A stretch of 64,000 bases of DNA. Origin: Hyphomicrobiales bacterium (GTDB lineage Bacteria; Pseudomonadota; Alphaproteobacteria; Rhizobiales; Ancalomicrobiaceae). Positions 40,478-50,646 of this stretch are shown piece after piece. The position numbers and the translations under genes were made by a program. The stretch covers positions 434,001 to 498,000 of the forward strand of contig JAJTBO010000001.1 of assembly GCA_021286855.1 (NCBI GenBank), written 5' to 3'. Below the pieces are notes generated by a model that had not been told where the DNA came from, did not search any database, and saw nothing but the letters and a program-made list of their open reading frames with translations. Each line of letters opens with the position of its first letter. The first letter of the stretch is position 1.

Positions 40478-41077
40478 TCAGTGCTGGGGCTTCGCGCCTT
40501 CGGTCTCGGCCAGGAGCCGAGCCGCTTCGGCTTCCGCCGAGGCATGATGGCCGCCGCCGCCGTGGGCGTCGTCGATCAGACCGCGCATGATCGCCACGCG
40601 CTTGATCAGTTCCGACAGCGCTTGCGCGAGAAGGACCGCGAAGCCGAGCACGATCAGGAGCTTGGCCGGATATTGCGGGAGGCCGCCGGCCGAGAACGAC
40701 TGTTCGTCGAGCCGCCAGGAGCGCAGGAAGAACGGCAGGCCCGTGTAGAGGAACACCGCCACCATCGGGATCAGGAAGAAGACGTGCCCGACCAGCTCGA
40801 TGACGTTGCGCGCCGTCCTCGACAGGTTCGAGTTCACGATGTCGATCCGGATGTGCTCGTTCATCTGCAGCGTCCAGGAGGCGCACAGCAGGAACACGGC
40901 GCCGAACAGCACCCATTGCAGCTCGAGCCACGTGTTCGACGACATGTCGAACAGCTTGCGGATGATCGCGTTGATCGTCGAGATCAAAACCGCCGCCACG
41001 ATGAGCCAGGCGGCCATGCGTCCGAGCCATGCGGTGGCCCGATCGACGGCGCGCGAAAAGGCGATGAGCGCGTTCAA
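40478..41077 (-). CDS. TRAP transporter small permease subunit (DctQ type)
   Basis: A 199-residue inner-membrane protein with four helices: WLIVAAVLISTINAII, then SNTWLELQWVLFGAVFLLCA, the NEHIRIDIV segment typical of DctQ, a third near IELVGHVFFLIPMVAVFLYTG, and a fourth near LLIVLGFAVLLAQALSELI. The C-terminal tail is His- and Ala-rich. It is the first gene of a two-gene operon with the large subunit and faces the two receptor genes. Confidence 0.9.
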   Translation of the reverse strand: MNALIAFSRAVDRATAWLGRMAAWLIVAAVLISTINAIIRKLFDMSSNTWLELQWVLFGAVFLLCASWTLQMNEHIRIDIVNSNLSRTARNVIELVGHVFFLIPMVAVFLYTGLPFFLRSWRLDEQSFSAGGLPQYPAKLLIVLGFAVLLAQALSELIKRVAIMRGLIDDAHGGGGHHASAEAEAARLLAETEGAKPQH

Positions 41078-41313
41078 GCAGACGTCCTCCCTCGTCGCGG
41101 GATCCTCGGCGCGCCGAACGTCGGTCGGCTTGGAGCTGTCGGACCCCGATGTCTGAACGAGGGCAGCTATAGCAAGCCACGCACGGGAAACCTAGCCTTT
41201 CGACGGAGAGGACGAGGTCCGAATTCGTCTTTTTTCGTATTCGCCCGAAAGGCGTTCCGGCGGTTCGATGCATGTCAGGGATGTCGCGGCGACGCGGTCG
41301 TCGAGGAGCGATC

Positions 41314-42105
41314 ATGCGGCGCACAGGTTCCCGCGCGCGCCGTTCCGCGATAGACAGGAGCGATCACGCCCCGAAGCGAAAGGCCCTCGATTTGATCGCG
41401 CCGAGCCCCGATCAGCCGCAATTCTGGATGGCTGTCGTCGAGTTGATCTGGATCGACATTCTGCTCTCCGGCGACAACGCCGTGGTGATCGCGCTCGCCT
41501 GCCGATCGCTGCCCGAGAAGCTGCGCAAGATCGGCATGATCGCCGGCGCCGGCGCGGCGGTCGGTCTGCGCATCGCCTTCGCCTCGATCGTCACGATGCT
41601 GATGGGCCTGCCCTATCTCCACGCGGTCGGCGCTGTGTTGCTCCTGTGGGTGGCGATCGACCTCGTCGGCCCGAACGAGGAGGAGGAACATCACACCGCC
41701 GCCGGCCACTCGCTCTGGCACGCGATCCGGATCATCGTCGTCGCCGATGCGGTGATGAGCCTCGACAACGTCGTCGCCATCGCCGCCGCCGCGCAAGGGT
41801 CGGTGATCCTGATCGCCATCGGCCTGTTGATGTCGATCCCGCTGGTCGTCGCCGGTTCGACCATGGTGATGCGCCTGTTCGATCGCTTCCCCTGGCTGAT
41901 CTGGGTCGGCGGCGGCCTGCTCGGCTGGATCGCCGGCGAACTCTTCGCCGAGGAGCCGGTGCTGAAGCAGTTGGTGCCGGTCGTCCATGGTCTGGCCGGC
42001 AACGTCTTTCCGATCCTCGGCGTGGCGCTCGTCCTCGCCGTCGGCCGCCTGCTGCATCGCCGCGCCGCCCGCCTCGGCGCGCCGCGGCGGCTCGAACGTC
42101 ACTGA
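41314..42105 (+). CDS. TerC-family integral membrane protein
   Basis: A 263-residue inner-membrane protein of the TerC/YjbE family. Conserved acidic helix motifs are IDILLSGDNAVVIALACR and, in the second half, VADAVMSLDNVVAIAAAA. Members are linked to manganese export or tellurite resistance; the ion handled here is unknown. The start is uncertain. ATG 41314 has a GAGGAG 5 bases upstream but gives a basic N-terminal tail not usual in the family. A TTG at 41392 with AAGG upstream would give a typical start. The 3' end overlaps the convergent DMT gene by 7 bases. Confidence 0.85.
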   Translation: MRRTGSRARRSAIDRSDHAPKRKALDLIAPSPDQPQFWMAVVELIWIDILLSGDNAVVIALACRSLPEKLRKIGMIAGAGAAVGLRIAFASIVTMLMGLPYLHAVGAVLLLWVAIDLVGPNEEEEHHTAAGHSLWHAIRIIVVADAVMSLDNVVAIAAAAQGSVILIAIGLLMSIPLVVAGSTMVMRLFDRFPWLIWVGGGLLGWIAGELFAEEPVLKQLVPVVHGLAGNVFPILGVALVLAVGRLLHRRAARLGAPRRLERH

Positions 42106-43007
42106 CGCCGTTCGGCCTCGAGCCGCCGCAGCCGCTCCCGGTGGAAGGCGTAGAGCCCCGAGGCGACGACGACCGCCGCGCCGACCAGGGTCGGCCCGTC
42201 CGGCGTCTGGTGGAAGATCACGACGCCCCACAGGAAGGCCCAGACCATCAGGGTGTAACGATAGGGCGCGATCGCCGAGGTCTCGGCGAGCTGCGTCGCC
42301 TTGATCAGCATGACGTAGCCGGTGAGCAGCGCCGCCGCCGTCCCCGCCAGCAAGGCGAACTGCGCCGGCGTCGGAACCCGCCAGTCGGTCACCGTCGACA
42401 CCGCCGTCTCGAACGGCATCAGCGCCAGGCCGAGAAGGGTGACCGAGAGCGCCGTCGACAGCGTCACCAGCGAGGTCGGCAATCGCGTGCCCAGCCGCGC
42501 CGTCGAGATGTCGCGCACCACCACGAAACCGACCGACACCAGCACCCAGACCGACGCCGGTTCGAAACCCGCGAGGCCCGGCCGCACGATGATCATCACC
42601 CCGACGAAGCCGACCGCGATGGCGATCCAGCGCCGCGGTCCGACCTTCTCGCCGAGAAACGCCGCCGCCGCCGCCGTCATGGCGAGCGGCGTCGCCTGAA
42701 ACACCGCCGAGACGTTCGGCAGCGCCACATGGACCAGCGCCATCAGGTAGAACAGCGTCGCGCCGATCTCGCCGACGAGCCTGAGGCCGATCAGCGGCGT
42801 CCACACCTCGCGCGCCCGCCGCCACGACCCGTCGACGCCGACCGCGATCGCCACCACCGTCGCGGCCATGACGCCCCGCACGAAGATCGTCTCGCCGAGC
42901 GGCAACTGCTGCGTCGCCAGCTTGGTCAGCGCATCGGCCAGATTGAACCCCGCCATGGCGACGGCCATCGCGAGAATGCCGCGGCGATTGTCGCGTGGAT
43001 CGGTCAT
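42099..43007 (-). CDS. EamA-family (DMT) transporter
   Basis: A 302-residue inner-membrane protein with ten predicted helices in two EamA repeats. The first repeat includes NLADALTKLATQQLPLGETIFVRG and the second ends with FLWGVVIFHQTPDGPTLVGAAVVVASGLY. Drug/metabolite transporters of this type export small metabolites or amino acids; the substrate is unknown. It converges on and slightly overlaps the terC-type gene. Confidence 0.9.
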   Translation of the reverse strand: MTDPRDNRRGILAMAVAMAGFNLADALTKLATQQLPLGETIFVRGVMAATVVAIAVGVDGSWRRAREVWTPLIGLRLVGEIGATLFYLMALVHVALPNVSAVFQATPLAMTAAAAAFLGEKVGPRRWIAIAVGFVGVMIIVRPGLAGFEPASVWVLVSVGFVVVRDISTARLGTRLPTSLVTLSTALSVTLLGLALMPFETAVSTVTDWRVPTPAQFALLAGTAAALLTGYVMLIKATQLAETSAIAPYRYTLMVWAFLWGVVIFHQTPDGPTLVGAAVVVASGLYAFHRERLRRLEAERRQ

Positions 43008-43140
43008 CGGGCCTCGGGGCGCGCGCGGGGAGGGGATTCGAGAAACCCCTCATATCCTTTCGTCTGAGGCTCCGCCACCCGTCGGAAAGCGCTTCCGCCC
43101 CGCGTTCGGCGCGGTCGGCGCGGTCGGCGGGCGAGCTCCG

Positions 43141-44172
43141 TCAGCCGCCGGTCGTGTTCATGTGCCGGTGCAGCACGCCGTCGCCGATCGATCGGTCGAT
43201 GACGAAGTCGTGGCCCTTCGGCTTCTTCGCCACCGCCTCGCGGATCGCCGCCTCGACCGAGGCGTCGTCGCCGGGATGTTCGCGCAGCACCCGGCGCAGG
43301 TCGACGCTGTCGTCCTGCCCGAGGCACATGTAGAGCGTGCCGGTGCAGGTCAGACGGACGCGATTGCAGCTCTCGCAGAAATTGTGGGTCATCGGCGTGA
43401 TGAAGCCGAGCCGACCGCCGGTCTCGGCGATCCGGACGTAACGCGCCGGCCCGCCGGTCGAATGGTCGAGATCGCTCAGCGTCCAGCGCCGCTCGAGATC
43501 GGCGCGCACCGCCGACAGCGGCAGATACTGGTCGACCCGTTCGCCGCCGATCTCGCCGAGCGGCATCGTCTCGATCAGCGTCATGTCCATGCCGCGACCG
43601 TGCGCGAAGCGCATGAGGTCGTCGTATTCGCCGTCGTTGAAGCCCTTGACCGCGACCGTGTTGAGCTTGACCGAAAGCCCCGCCTCCAGCGCCGCGTCGA
43701 TGCCGGCGAGCACCGGACCGATCTCGCCCCAGCGGGTGATCTCGCGAAACTTCGCCGGATCGAGCGTGTCGAGGGAGACGTTGATCCGCCGCACGCCGTA
43801 GCCGGCGAGCTCGCGGGCGCGATGCGCCAGCTGCGAGCCGTTGGTCGTCAGCGTCAGCTCCTCGAGGTCGCCGCTGGCGAGATGGCGCGACAGATTGCCG
43901 ATCAGGGTGCCGACCCCCTTGCGCACCAACGGTTCGCCGCCGGTCAGCCGAATCTTGCGCGCCCCGAGCCGCACGAAGGCCGAACACAGACGCTCCAACT
44001 CCTCGAGCGACAGCACGTCGCGTTTCGGCAGGAACGTCATGTCCTCCGACATGCAGTAGTGGCAGCGGAAGTCGCAGCGGTCGGTGACCGACACGCGGAG
44101 GTATCGGATGGACCGGCCGAAGGGATCGATCAGGGTTTCGCGCCGATCCGCGACGCGGGGGAACGCCGTCAT
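43141..44172 (-). CDS. moaA: GTP 3',8-cyclase MoaA
   Basis: The radical-SAM enzyme for the first step of molybdenum cofactor synthesis. In 343 residues one sees the SAM cluster motif CDFRCHYC, the SAM-binding [11 protein letters not shown], and the C-terminal second cluster [14 protein letters not shown] with a further Cys in MCLG. The protein ends in Gly-Gly, the conserved MoaA tail needed for activity. Together with MobA and FdhD it supports the molybdo-enzyme FdsA. No other moa genes are adjacent. Confidence 0.97.
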   Translation of the reverse strand: MTAFPRVADRRETLIDPFGRSIRYLRVSVTDRCDFRCHYCMSEDMTFLPKRDVLSLEELERLCSAFVRLGARKIRLTGGEPLVRKGVGTLIGNLSRHLASGDLEELTLTTNGSQLAHRARELAGYGVRRINVSLDTLDPAKFREITRWGEIGPVLAGIDAALEAGLSVKLNTVAVKGFNDGEYDDLMRFAHGRGMDMTLIETMPLGEIGGERVDQYLPLSAVRADLERRWTLSDLDHSTGGPARYVRIAETGGRLGFITPMTHNFCESCNRVRLTCTGTLYMCLGQDDSVDLRRVLREHPGDDASVEAAIREAVAKKPKGHDFVIDRSIGDGVLHRHMNTTGG

Positions 44173-44298
44173 CCGCGGCTCCTCTCTGTTCGGAAGGGGA
44201 GAACCATAGGGGCCGCGGCGCGCGCGTCAATCCGGGGTCTTGCCGAGGCCGCCGTCTGGCCCTAATGCCGGAGGACGACAATCGAAGGAGCACGCCGA

Positions 44299-44664
44299 AT
44301 GACCACGACCGACGTCTGGCCGAGCGAACTGCGTCTGAGCAAGGATCGGCGCACCCTGAAGGTCGCCTTCGAGAACGGCGAGACCTACGAGCTTCCCGCC
44401 GAGTATCTGCGCGTCGAGAGCCCCTCCGCCGAGGTCCAGGGCCACGGCCCCGGCCAGCGCAAGACGGTGGCCGGCAAGCGCGCCGTCGAGATCATCGGCC
44501 TCGAGGAGGTCGGCAACTACGCCGTCAAGATCAGCTTCGACGATCTGCACTCGACCGGCCTCTACACCTGGATCCATCTCGCCGAACTGGGCCGCGAGTA
44601 CGAACCGCGTTGGGCCGGTTATCTGAACGAGCTCGCAGCCAAGGGCCTGTCGCGCGACCGCTGA
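44299..44664 (+). CDS. DUF971 domain protein
   Basis: A 121-residue soluble protein with the DUF971 (gamma-butyrobetaine-hydroxylase-like N-terminal) fold: WPSELRLSKDRRTLKVAFENG, LPAEYLRVESPSAEVQGHG and the conserved GNYAVKISFDDLHSTGLYTW. The domain has been linked to Fe-S cluster biology and Mrp-type proteins in some genomes; the function is not settled. A clear terminator follows. Confidence 0.9.
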   Translation: MTTTDVWPSELRLSKDRRTLKVAFENGETYELPAEYLRVESPSAEVQGHGPGQRKTVAGKRAVEIIGLEEVGNYAVKISFDDLHSTGLYTWIHLAELGREYEPRWAGYLNELAAKGLSRDR

Positions 44665-44724
44665 GCCGGGTCCACGATGCCGGCGGGAGCCTCCGAAACG
44701 AACGCGAGCCCCCCGAAACGAAGA

Positions 44725-44751
44725 AAGGCCGGCGATCGTCTCGCCGGCCTT
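44725..44751. terminator. Terminator between DUF971 gene and L,D-transpeptidase gene
   Basis: A stem of 11 bp, AAGGCCGGCGA against TCGCCGGCCTT, with a 5-base loop, between convergent genes. A-rich and T-containing flanks are present on both sides. Confidence 0.75.
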
Positions 44752-44774
44752 CTCGAAACGCTGGATCGGGTCGA

Positions 44775-45386
44775 TCAGTTGATCACCACCACCCGGGCGC
44801 CGACCTTGACGCGCTCGTAGAGGTCGGTGACGTCCTCGTTGGTCATGCGGAAGCAGCCGGAGGAGACGGCCTGACCGATCGTCCAGGGCTCGTTCGAGCC
44901 GTGGATGCGATAATAGGTCGAGCCGATGTACATGGCGCGGGCGCCGAGCGGGTTCTCCGGGCCGCCCGCCATGTAGGCCGGCAGGTGCGGCTGACGGCGA
45001 CGCATTTCCGGCGGCGGGGTCCAGCCCGGCCACTCGGCCTTGCGCGTCACCGAATGCGCGCCGGCCCAGGCGAAGCCCGGACGGCCGACGCCGATGCCGT
45101 ATTTCAGCGCCTTGCCGTCGTTGAGCACGAGGTAGAGACGACGCTCGGCGGTCTTCACCACGATGGTGCCGGCGGCGTAGTGGCCGTCGAACGAGACGAC
45201 CTCACGCGGAATCGGCGTGTAGTTCGGCGAACCGGCCGACGAATAGTGGCTGGAGCCCGGCCCCTCGACGAGATTGCCGAGCGCGTCGTAACGCTGCTGA
45301 ACCCCCGGATTGTATTCCGCGCCGGCCGGAAGGGAAACGAACACCGTCCCCATCACCGCAACCGCCGCAAGCATAGCCCTGCTCAT
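44775..45386 (-). CDS. L,D-transpeptidase (YkuD domain)
   Basis: A periplasmic peptidoglycan cross-linking or protein-attachment enzyme of 203 residues. The signal peptide (about 1-22, ending PAGA) is followed by a short spacer and the YkuD domain: GTIVVKTAERRLYLVLNDGKALKYGIGVG, then the active site with IHGSNEPW and SSGCFRMTNEDV. The catalytic Cys lies in SGCFRM. The start at 45386 (MSRAML) is preferred for its GAGG site; an ATG 24 bases upstream is weaker. It is divergent from the DUF2336 gene. Confidence 0.92.
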   Translation of the reverse strand: MSRAMLAAVAVMGTVFVSLPAGAEYNPGVQQRYDALGNLVEGPGSSHYSSAGSPNYTPIPREVVSFDGHYAAGTIVVKTAERRLYLVLNDGKALKYGIGVGRPGFAWAGAHSVTRKAEWPGWTPPPEMRRRQPHLPAYMAGGPENPLGARAMYIGSTYYRIHGSNEPWTIGQAVSSGCFRMTNEDVTDLYERVKVGARVVVIN

Positions 45387-45429
45387 GCCGCGCCTCGTCG
45401 TCTCAACCATGTCGATCGATGAATCTGCC

Positions 45430-45456
45430 CCGAGGCGGCAAACTCCGCCTCGGTTT
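45430..45456. repeat. Hairpin in the divergent leader of the L,D-transpeptidase and DUF2336 genes
   Basis: CCGAGGCGG-N6-CCGCCTCGG is a perfect 9-bp stem followed by TTT on the plus strand. In the plus direction it resembles an attenuator or terminator before the DUF2336 gene. On the minus strand it lies 44 bases before the transpeptidase start, so it could overlap that promoter. Confidence 0.45.
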
Positions 45457-45668
45457 CGCCGCCATATTGCGGAGCGGACGGCCCTGGGGCAAGGGGTGGG
45501 GCGGCCTCGTCGTGACGTTGAGCGAGGCGGAAATCGCATTCGTTTCCGGCTGTGTCGGTAGTGCAACGGATGACGCGACGAGGTGGAGGCGATTCTTAAC
45601 CGATGAGGCGCGAAACTGAGGGGAAGTCTCGGGCGCTGCGCCCGGCGAGGTCTCGCGTTGGAGCTCGA

Positions 45669-46646
45669 ATGGACATCGAATCGCATCGCCTCGTCGTTCT
45701 GGCGAGAGACGACAGCCGCGAAGGCCGCGATCGACTGCTCGCGCAGCTCTGCGCCGAACTGTTGACCGATCGCGTCCGCGCCGGGCGCGAACTCGACGCC
45801 TTCTACGAAATCGCCGGTCTGTTGCTCGAGAAGGCCGGTTCGGCGGCGCGACGCGACTTTTCCGAACGGGTCGCCGAGCGTTCCTGTTGCCCGGTCGAAC
45901 TGCTGTTGCGGCTGGCCGTCGACGACATCGAAGTGGCCGAGCCGGTCCTGCTGCATGCGTTGCGTCTGCGTGAGAACGATCTCGTCGACATCGCCAGCCT
46001 GCGCACCGAAGGCCATCGCGTCGCCATCGCGCAGCGCGCCGTGGTCTCGGCGCCGGTGACGCGCGTCCTGATCGGTCGCGGCGAGCGCGACGTGCTGCTG
46101 CGCCTCGGCGCCAATCGCGGCGCTGCGGTCGACGAGGAGGGACTGAGGCGGCTCAAGCATTTCGCCGAAACCGACGAGCGTATGCGCCGCATTCTCGCCG
46201 CCCGCGACGATCTGCGGCCGAAAGCGCCCCGCCCGCCGCCCGCGCCGCCGAGCGAAGCGCCCGCGCCCGCGCCGAAACGGGACGCCGTCGATCTCCTCGT
46301 CGCCCAGGCTCGCGCCGGAGCGATCACGATCGAGGCGGTGGTGACGGAAATGGCCGACGCCGATCGTCAGGCCGATCTCGCCGCCTTCCTCGGCCGCATG
46401 GCCGGGGTCGGCGACGCCGCCGCCATGCGCGTGCTGGTGCGTCGCGACGCCGACGGCATCGCCACGCTGGCCGCCGGTCTCGACGTCGACAGCCTCGCCT
46501 ACGATCGCATCGTCGAACTGCGCCGCCGCAAGATGCGGCTCGGCGCGGCCCAGGTCCGTTGGGAACACGAGGCCTATCGCGAGATCGACCGCGCCGCCGC
46601 CCGCGCCACGTTGGGCCAGGTCAGCCGCCATCGCGCCACGGGCTGA
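45669..46646 (+). CDS. DUF2336 protein
   Basis: A 325-residue soluble, helix-rich protein with the DUF2336 pattern found mainly in alphaproteobacteria. Repeated short helices (FYEIAGLLLEKAG, VAERSCCPVELLLRLAVDDIEVAEPVLLHA) are followed by a Pro/Ala linker (about 200-222) and a second helical part. The HEAT-like arrangement suggests a scaffold; the function is unknown. ATG 45669 is chosen for its GGAG site over an ATG 66 bases upstream. A perfect hairpin follows the stop. Confidence 0.83.
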   Translation: MDIESHRLVVLARDDSREGRDRLLAQLCAELLTDRVRAGRELDAFYEIAGLLLEKAGSAARRDFSERVAERSCCPVELLLRLAVDDIEVAEPVLLHALRLRENDLVDIASLRTEGHRVAIAQRAVVSAPVTRVLIGRGERDVLLRLGANRGAAVDEEGLRRLKHFAETDERMRRILAARDDLRPKAPRPPPAPPSEAPAPAPKRDAVDLLVAQARAGAITIEAVVTEMADADRQADLAAFLGRMAGVGDAAAMRVLVRRDADGIATLAAGLDVDSLAYDRIVELRRRKMRLGAAQVRWEHEAYREIDRAAARATLGQVSRHRATG

Positions 46647-46654
46647 GCATCAGA

Positions 46655-46684
46655 TGCTCGCGCCGGGTTTTCCCGGCGCGAGCA
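46655..46684. terminator. Hairpin after the DUF2336 gene
   Basis: A perfect 12-bp stem, GCTCGCGCCGGG against CCCGGCGCGAGC, with a TTTT loop (46656-46683), plus one flanking pair. It begins 9 bases after the DUF2336 stop. It is also the hairpin half of repeat unit 1 of the tandem duplication at the fumarase end. Confidence 0.7.
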
Positions 46685-46834
46685 CGAACAACTGAAGGCG
46701 ACGCACCTCGGCCGAGGTTCAACTCCTCGAGGAAGTCGTTGCCGCCTCGCGCCGGGTCTCGCCGGCGCGAGCAGAAGATGGCAAGGGCGACGGACCTCAG
46801 CCGAGGTTCAATTCCTTGAAGAAGTCGTTGCCCT
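46657..46834 (-). repeat. 89-bp tandem duplication of the fumarase 3' end plus terminator
   Basis: Unit 1 is 46657-46745 and unit 2 is 46746-46834. They agree at roughly four of five positions. Both contain a terminator-type hairpin and, on the minus strand, a fumarase C-terminus: [11 protein letters not shown] plus stop in unit 2 (the live gene) and GNDFLEELNLG with the stop changed to Arg in unit 1. Unit 1 is thus a decayed relic of a second fumarase end. Confidence 0.75.
46746..46771 (-). terminator. Terminator hairpin of the fumarase gene
   Basis: A 10-bp stem, CTCGCGCCGG against CCGGCGCGAG, with a 6-base loop, 25 bases past the fumarase stop on the minus strand. There is no T tract. Confidence 0.6.
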
Positions 46835-48428
46835 TGTCGTCGCAGACGATGAAGGCCGGGAAGTCGACGACGTCGATCTTCCAGATCGCCTCCATGCCGA
46901 GCTCCGGATACTCGATGCATTCCACCTTCTTGATGCAGTCCTGCGCCAGACGCGCCGCCGGACCGCCGATCGAGCCGAGGTAGAAGCCGCCGTACTTGTT
47001 GCAGGCGTCGCGCACCGCCGCCGAGCGGTTGCCCTTGGCGAGCATCACCATCGAACCGCCGAACGACTGGAACTGGTCGACGTAACTGTCCATGCGGCCG
47101 GCGGTGGTCGGGCCGAACGAGCCCGAGGCCATGCCCTCCGGCGTCTTCGCCGGGCCGGCGTAGTAGACCGGGTGGTTCTTGAAATACTCCGGCATGCCCT
47201 CGCCCTTCTCCAGCCGTTCGCGGATCTTGGCGTGGGCGAGGTCGCGCGCCACGATCAGCGGGCCGGTCAGCGACAGGCGGGTCTTGATCGGATACTTGGT
47301 CAGCTCGGCGAGGATGTCCGCCATCGGCCGGTTCAGGTCGATCTTGACGACGCCGTCGTCGAGATGCTCGTCGCCGATCTCCGGCATGTACTGCGCCGGA
47401 TCGTGCTCGAGCTGCTCGATGTAGACGCCGTCCTTGGTGATCTTGCCGAGGCACTGACGGTCGGCTGAGCAGGACACGCCCATGCCGATCGGCAGCGAGG
47501 CGCCGTGGCGCGGCAGGCGGATGACGCGGACGTCGTGGCAGAAGTACTTGCCGCCGAACTGCGCGCCGACGCCGGACTGCTGCGTCAGCTTCAGCACCTT
47601 CTCTTCCATGTCGAGGTCACGGAAGGCATGGCCGAGCTCCGTGCCCGCGGTCGGCAGGCCGTCGAGGTAACGCGCCGAGGCGAGCTTGACGGTCTTCAGG
47701 TTGATTTCGGCCGACGTGCCGCCGATGACGATCGCCAGATGGTAGGGCGGGCAGGCGGCGGTGCCCAGCGTCAGGATCTTCTCCTTGATGAAGGCGAGCA
47801 TCCGATCTTCGGTCAGCATCGAGGGCGTCTGCTGGAAGAGATAGGTCTTGTTGGCCGAGCCGCCGCCCTTGGCCATGAACAGGAACTTGTAGGCGTCCTC
47901 GCCCTCTTCGTAGATGTCGATCTGCGCCGGCAGATTGGTCTTGGTGTTCTTCTCTTCGTACATCGTGATCGGCGCGAGCTGCGAATAGCGCAGGTTGCGC
48001 TTCAGGTAGCTGTCGCGCACGCCTTCCGACAGCGCCGCCTCGTCGCCGCCTTTGGTGAAGACGCGCCGGCCCTTCTTGCCCATCACGATGGCGGTGCCGG
48101 TGTCCTGGCACATCGGCAGCACGCCGCCGGCCGAGATGCAGGCGTTCTTCAGGAGATCGAGCGCCACGAACTTGTCGTTCTCGGTCGCCTCCGGATCCTT
48201 CAGGATCATGGCGAGCTGGGCGAGATGGCCCGGCCGCAGGTAGTGCGAGATCTCGCCGAGCGCCTCTTCCGCCAGGAGCTTCAGCGCGGCCGGATCGACC
48301 ACCAGCATCTCCTCGCCCTGGAAGGTCTCCACCTTCACGAAGTCCGAGGTGAGCTTGCGCCAGGGCGTCGTGTCCTTGGCCAGCGGGAACATCTCGGAAT
48401 AGCGGAAGGCCGGGGTCTCGGTGGTCAT
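46797..48428 (-). CDS. Class I (iron-sulfur) fumarate hydratase
   Basis: Interconverts fumarate and malate in the TCA cycle using an oxygen-sensitive [4Fe-4S] cluster. The 543-residue protein has the three cluster cysteines in [33 protein letters not shown] and [14 protein letters not shown]. The C-terminal domain has [17 protein letters not shown] and [11 protein letters not shown]. This is the single-chain FumA-type form. ATG 48428 ([14 protein letters not shown]) fits family N-termini. phaC ends upstream on the same strand with its own hairpin, so fumarase is probably a separate unit. A damaged extra copy of its last codons lies just beyond its stop. Confidence 0.95.
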   Translation of the reverse strand: MTTETPAFRYSEMFPLAKDTTPWRKLTSDFVKVETFQGEEMLVVDPAALKLLAEEALGEISHYLRPGHLAQLAMILKDPEATENDKFVALDLLKNACISAGGVLPMCQDTGTAIVMGKKGRRVFTKGGDEAALSEGVRDSYLKRNLRYSQLAPITMYEEKNTKTNLPAQIDIYEEGEDAYKFLFMAKGGGSANKTYLFQQTPSMLTEDRMLAFIKEKILTLGTAACPPYHLAIVIGGTSAEINLKTVKLASARYLDGLPTAGTELGHAFRDLDMEEKVLKLTQQSGVGAQFGGKYFCHDVRVIRLPRHGASLPIGMGVSCSADRQCLGKITKDGVYIEQLEHDPAQYMPEIGDEHLDDGVVKIDLNRPMADILAELTKYPIKTRLSLTGPLIVARDLAHAKIRERLEKGEGMPEYFKNHPVYYAGPAKTPEGMASGSFGPTTAGRMDSYVDQFQSFGGSMVMLAKGNRSAAVRDACNKYGGFYLGSIGGPAARLAQDCIKKVECIEYPELGMEAIWKIDVVDFPAFIVCDDKGNDFFKELNLG

Positions 48429-48575
48429 CGTCGAACGTCTCCCGAAGGTGAAGGGATTTCGCGAGGAACGGGACGCGCGGACGCGCGCCTGCGGCGGATC
48501 GCCGCGAATGCGAAGGGTTCTAGACCCGCGCGCCGTTCCCGCCAAGGCGGAGTTTGGTCGAGGGCGAAACGACGA

Positions 48576-48599
48576 GAGCCCGGCGTCGCCGCCGGGCTC
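48576..48599 (-). terminator. Hairpin after phaC
   Basis: A perfect 10-bp stem, GAGCCCGGCG against CGCCGGGCTC, with a 4-base loop, 32 bases past the phaC stop on the minus strand. Confidence 0.65.
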
Positions 48600-48631
48600 C
48601 CTCGGATCGTCGTCGGTCGCGTCCGCCCGCC

Positions 48632-50476
48632 TCACGGCATCAGGACGTAGGTCCCCGGCGCGGCGCAGACCGGCGCGTAGCCCTTCTTCGGCGCGCCCAT
48701 CGGCGGCGGGGCGACCTTCTCGCCGGAGTGCTTGGCGAGCCAGTCGAACCAGGCGAGCCACCACGAACCCTCGTGCTTGGTCGCGGTCGCGCCCCAGTGC
48801 TCCGGATCGACGTAGGGCGCGTCCGGGCCCTTGGTGGCGATGCGATAGGAGCGACGCTTGTGGCCGGGCTCCGAAACGATGCCGGCGTTGTGGCCGCCGG
48901 TGGTCAGCACGAAGGTGACCTCGCTGTCGGAGAGCAGCGTGATCTTGTGCACCGACTTCCACGGCGCGACGTGGTCGGTCTCGGTGCCGACCGCGAAGAT
49001 CGGCGCGTGGATGTCCTCGATCGCGATCGAAGCGTCGCCGATGTGGTGACGGCCTTCGGCCAGATCGTTGTCGAGGAAGAGATGCTGGAGATACTCGGCG
49101 TGCATGCGGAACGGCATGCGGGTGGCGTCCGCGTTCCAGGCCATCAGGTCGTTCATCGCGACGCGCTTGCCGAGCAGATAGTCGTGGACCATCCGCGACC
49201 AGACGAGATCGCGCGAGCGCAGCATCTGGAAGGCGCCGGCCATCTGCTTGGTGTCGAGATAGCCGCGCTCCCACATCATGTCCTCGAGCAGCGTCAGCTG
49301 GCTCTCGTCGATGAACAGCATCAGCTCGCCCGCCTGGGTGAAGTCGGTCTGCGCGGCGAGCAGCGTCAGCGAGCCGAAGCGCGCGTCGCCGTCGCGGGCC
49401 TGCCGCGCCGCCTCGATCGAGAGCAGAGTGCCGCCGAGGCAATAGCCGACGCCGTGCACCTGAGCCGAACCACAGATCGCCTCGATCGCCTCGAGGGCGG
49501 CGACCGGTCCCATCTCCCGATAGGCCTCGAGGCCGCAGTCGCGATCCTCCGAGCCCGGGTTCTTCCAGGAGATGCAGAACACCGTGAAGCCGGCGGCGAC
49601 GAGATGCCGGATCATCGAGTTCTGCGGGGAGAGGTCGAGGATGTAGTACTTCATGATCCACGCCGGCACGATCAGCACCGGTTCGGGATGGACCGTGTTG
49701 GTGGTCGGGCCGTACTGGATCAGCTCCATCAGCTGATTGCGCAGGACGACCTTGCCCGGCGTCACCGCCACCGTCTCGCCGGGGCGGAACTTGTCCATGC
49801 CTTCCGGCGGCAACTCGGCGAAGTTGCGCTCGGCGTCGTCCATCGCGTTGGCGAAGCCGCGGACCAGATTGGCGGCGCCTTCGTCACGGGTCGCCTGGAT
49901 CACGTCCGGATTGGTCGCCGGCCAGTTCGACGGCGAGAACACGTCGAGCGCCTGCCGGGCCATGAATTCGACGAGGCGCAGATGATGCGGGCTGGCGCCG
50001 CGCACGCCGGTGGTCGCCTCCTTCCACCAGGCCTCGGTCAGCTGGAAGCCGTCGGCCATCAGGCGGAACGGCAGTTGGTTCCACGCCTCGCCCTTGAAGC
50101 GCGGGTCCTTCGAGGCCGAATGGACCGCGTCGGAGCCGTCGACGAAGGCGTCGGTGGCGATCTTTCCGAACTCCATCCACTTGTGCATCGCCGAATCGAC
50201 GAGCGCGCCGAGCTTGCCCGGCGAGCTCGCCAGATGCATCGCCCAGTCGAACTGCGCCATGGCCAGCGCCGCCGGCGACAGGCCGCCGGTGTAGCGCGCC
50301 ATCGTCGCATGGGCGGCTCGGTCGAGGATCTCGGCCGCCTCCAGACGCGGATTCACTTCGACGACATGCGGTTCCTGGCGCAATTTGCGCGACACCGGCG
50401 AGATCGGCGAACGGATCTCCTCCACGGAGACGGCCTCTGCGACGGCTCTCGGCTTTTCGGTGGTCAATGCGGACAT
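48632..50476 (-). CDS. phaC: Class I polyhydroxyalkanoate synthase PhaC
   Basis: Polymerises (R)-3-hydroxyacyl-CoA into PHA/PHB storage granules. The 614-residue protein has the N-terminal PhaC domain and the lipase-like box [10 protein letters not shown] with the catalytic Cys. The catalytic Asp lies near [14 protein letters not shown] and the catalytic His in [10 protein letters not shown]. Length and the single-gene form fit class I. ATG 50476 has a strong GGGAGGAGA site. No phaA, phaB or phaR gene is adjacent. Confidence 0.96.
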   Translation of the reverse strand: MSALTTEKPRAVAEAVSVEEIRSPISPVSRKLRQEPHVVEVNPRLEAAEILDRAAHATMARYTGGLSPAALAMAQFDWAMHLASSPGKLGALVDSAMHKWMEFGKIATDAFVDGSDAVHSASKDPRFKGEAWNQLPFRLMADGFQLTEAWWKEATTGVRGASPHHLRLVEFMARQALDVFSPSNWPATNPDVIQATRDEGAANLVRGFANAMDDAERNFAELPPEGMDKFRPGETVAVTPGKVVLRNQLMELIQYGPTTNTVHPEPVLIVPAWIMKYYILDLSPQNSMIRHLVAAGFTVFCISWKNPGSEDRDCGLEAYREMGPVAALEAIEAICGSAQVHGVGYCLGGTLLSIEAARQARDGDARFGSLTLLAAQTDFTQAGELMLFIDESQLTLLEDMMWERGYLDTKQMAGAFQMLRSRDLVWSRMVHDYLLGKRVAMNDLMAWNADATRMPFRMHAEYLQHLFLDNDLAEGRHHIGDASIAIEDIHAPIFAVGTETDHVAPWKSVHKITLLSDSEVTFVLTTGGHNAGIVSEPGHKRRSYRIATKGPDAPYVDPEHWGATATKHEGSWWLAWFDWLAKHSGEKVAPPPMGAPKKGYAPVCAAPGTYVLMP

Positions 50477-50646
50477 CGAATTCTCCTCCCGACGGCTTCT
50501 GCCGTCGTCGCGAACCGGAAATCGGATCGCCTCCCATCTTCCACGCCACTCGCAAAGAAATCGCAAAGCGGCTCTTTCGCGGTGCACACTAGATATAGGT
50601 GCAGAGCTCGCGTTGATCGGCATCAAATTTATGCATGCGGAGAATT

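Noticed and set aside
41078-41313. Manganese (yybP-ykoY) riboswitch before the TerC-type gene
   Set aside because: TerC genes often carry one, but I could not find the conserved loop sequences. Only a weak 5-bp hairpin with a T run (41211-41235) is present.
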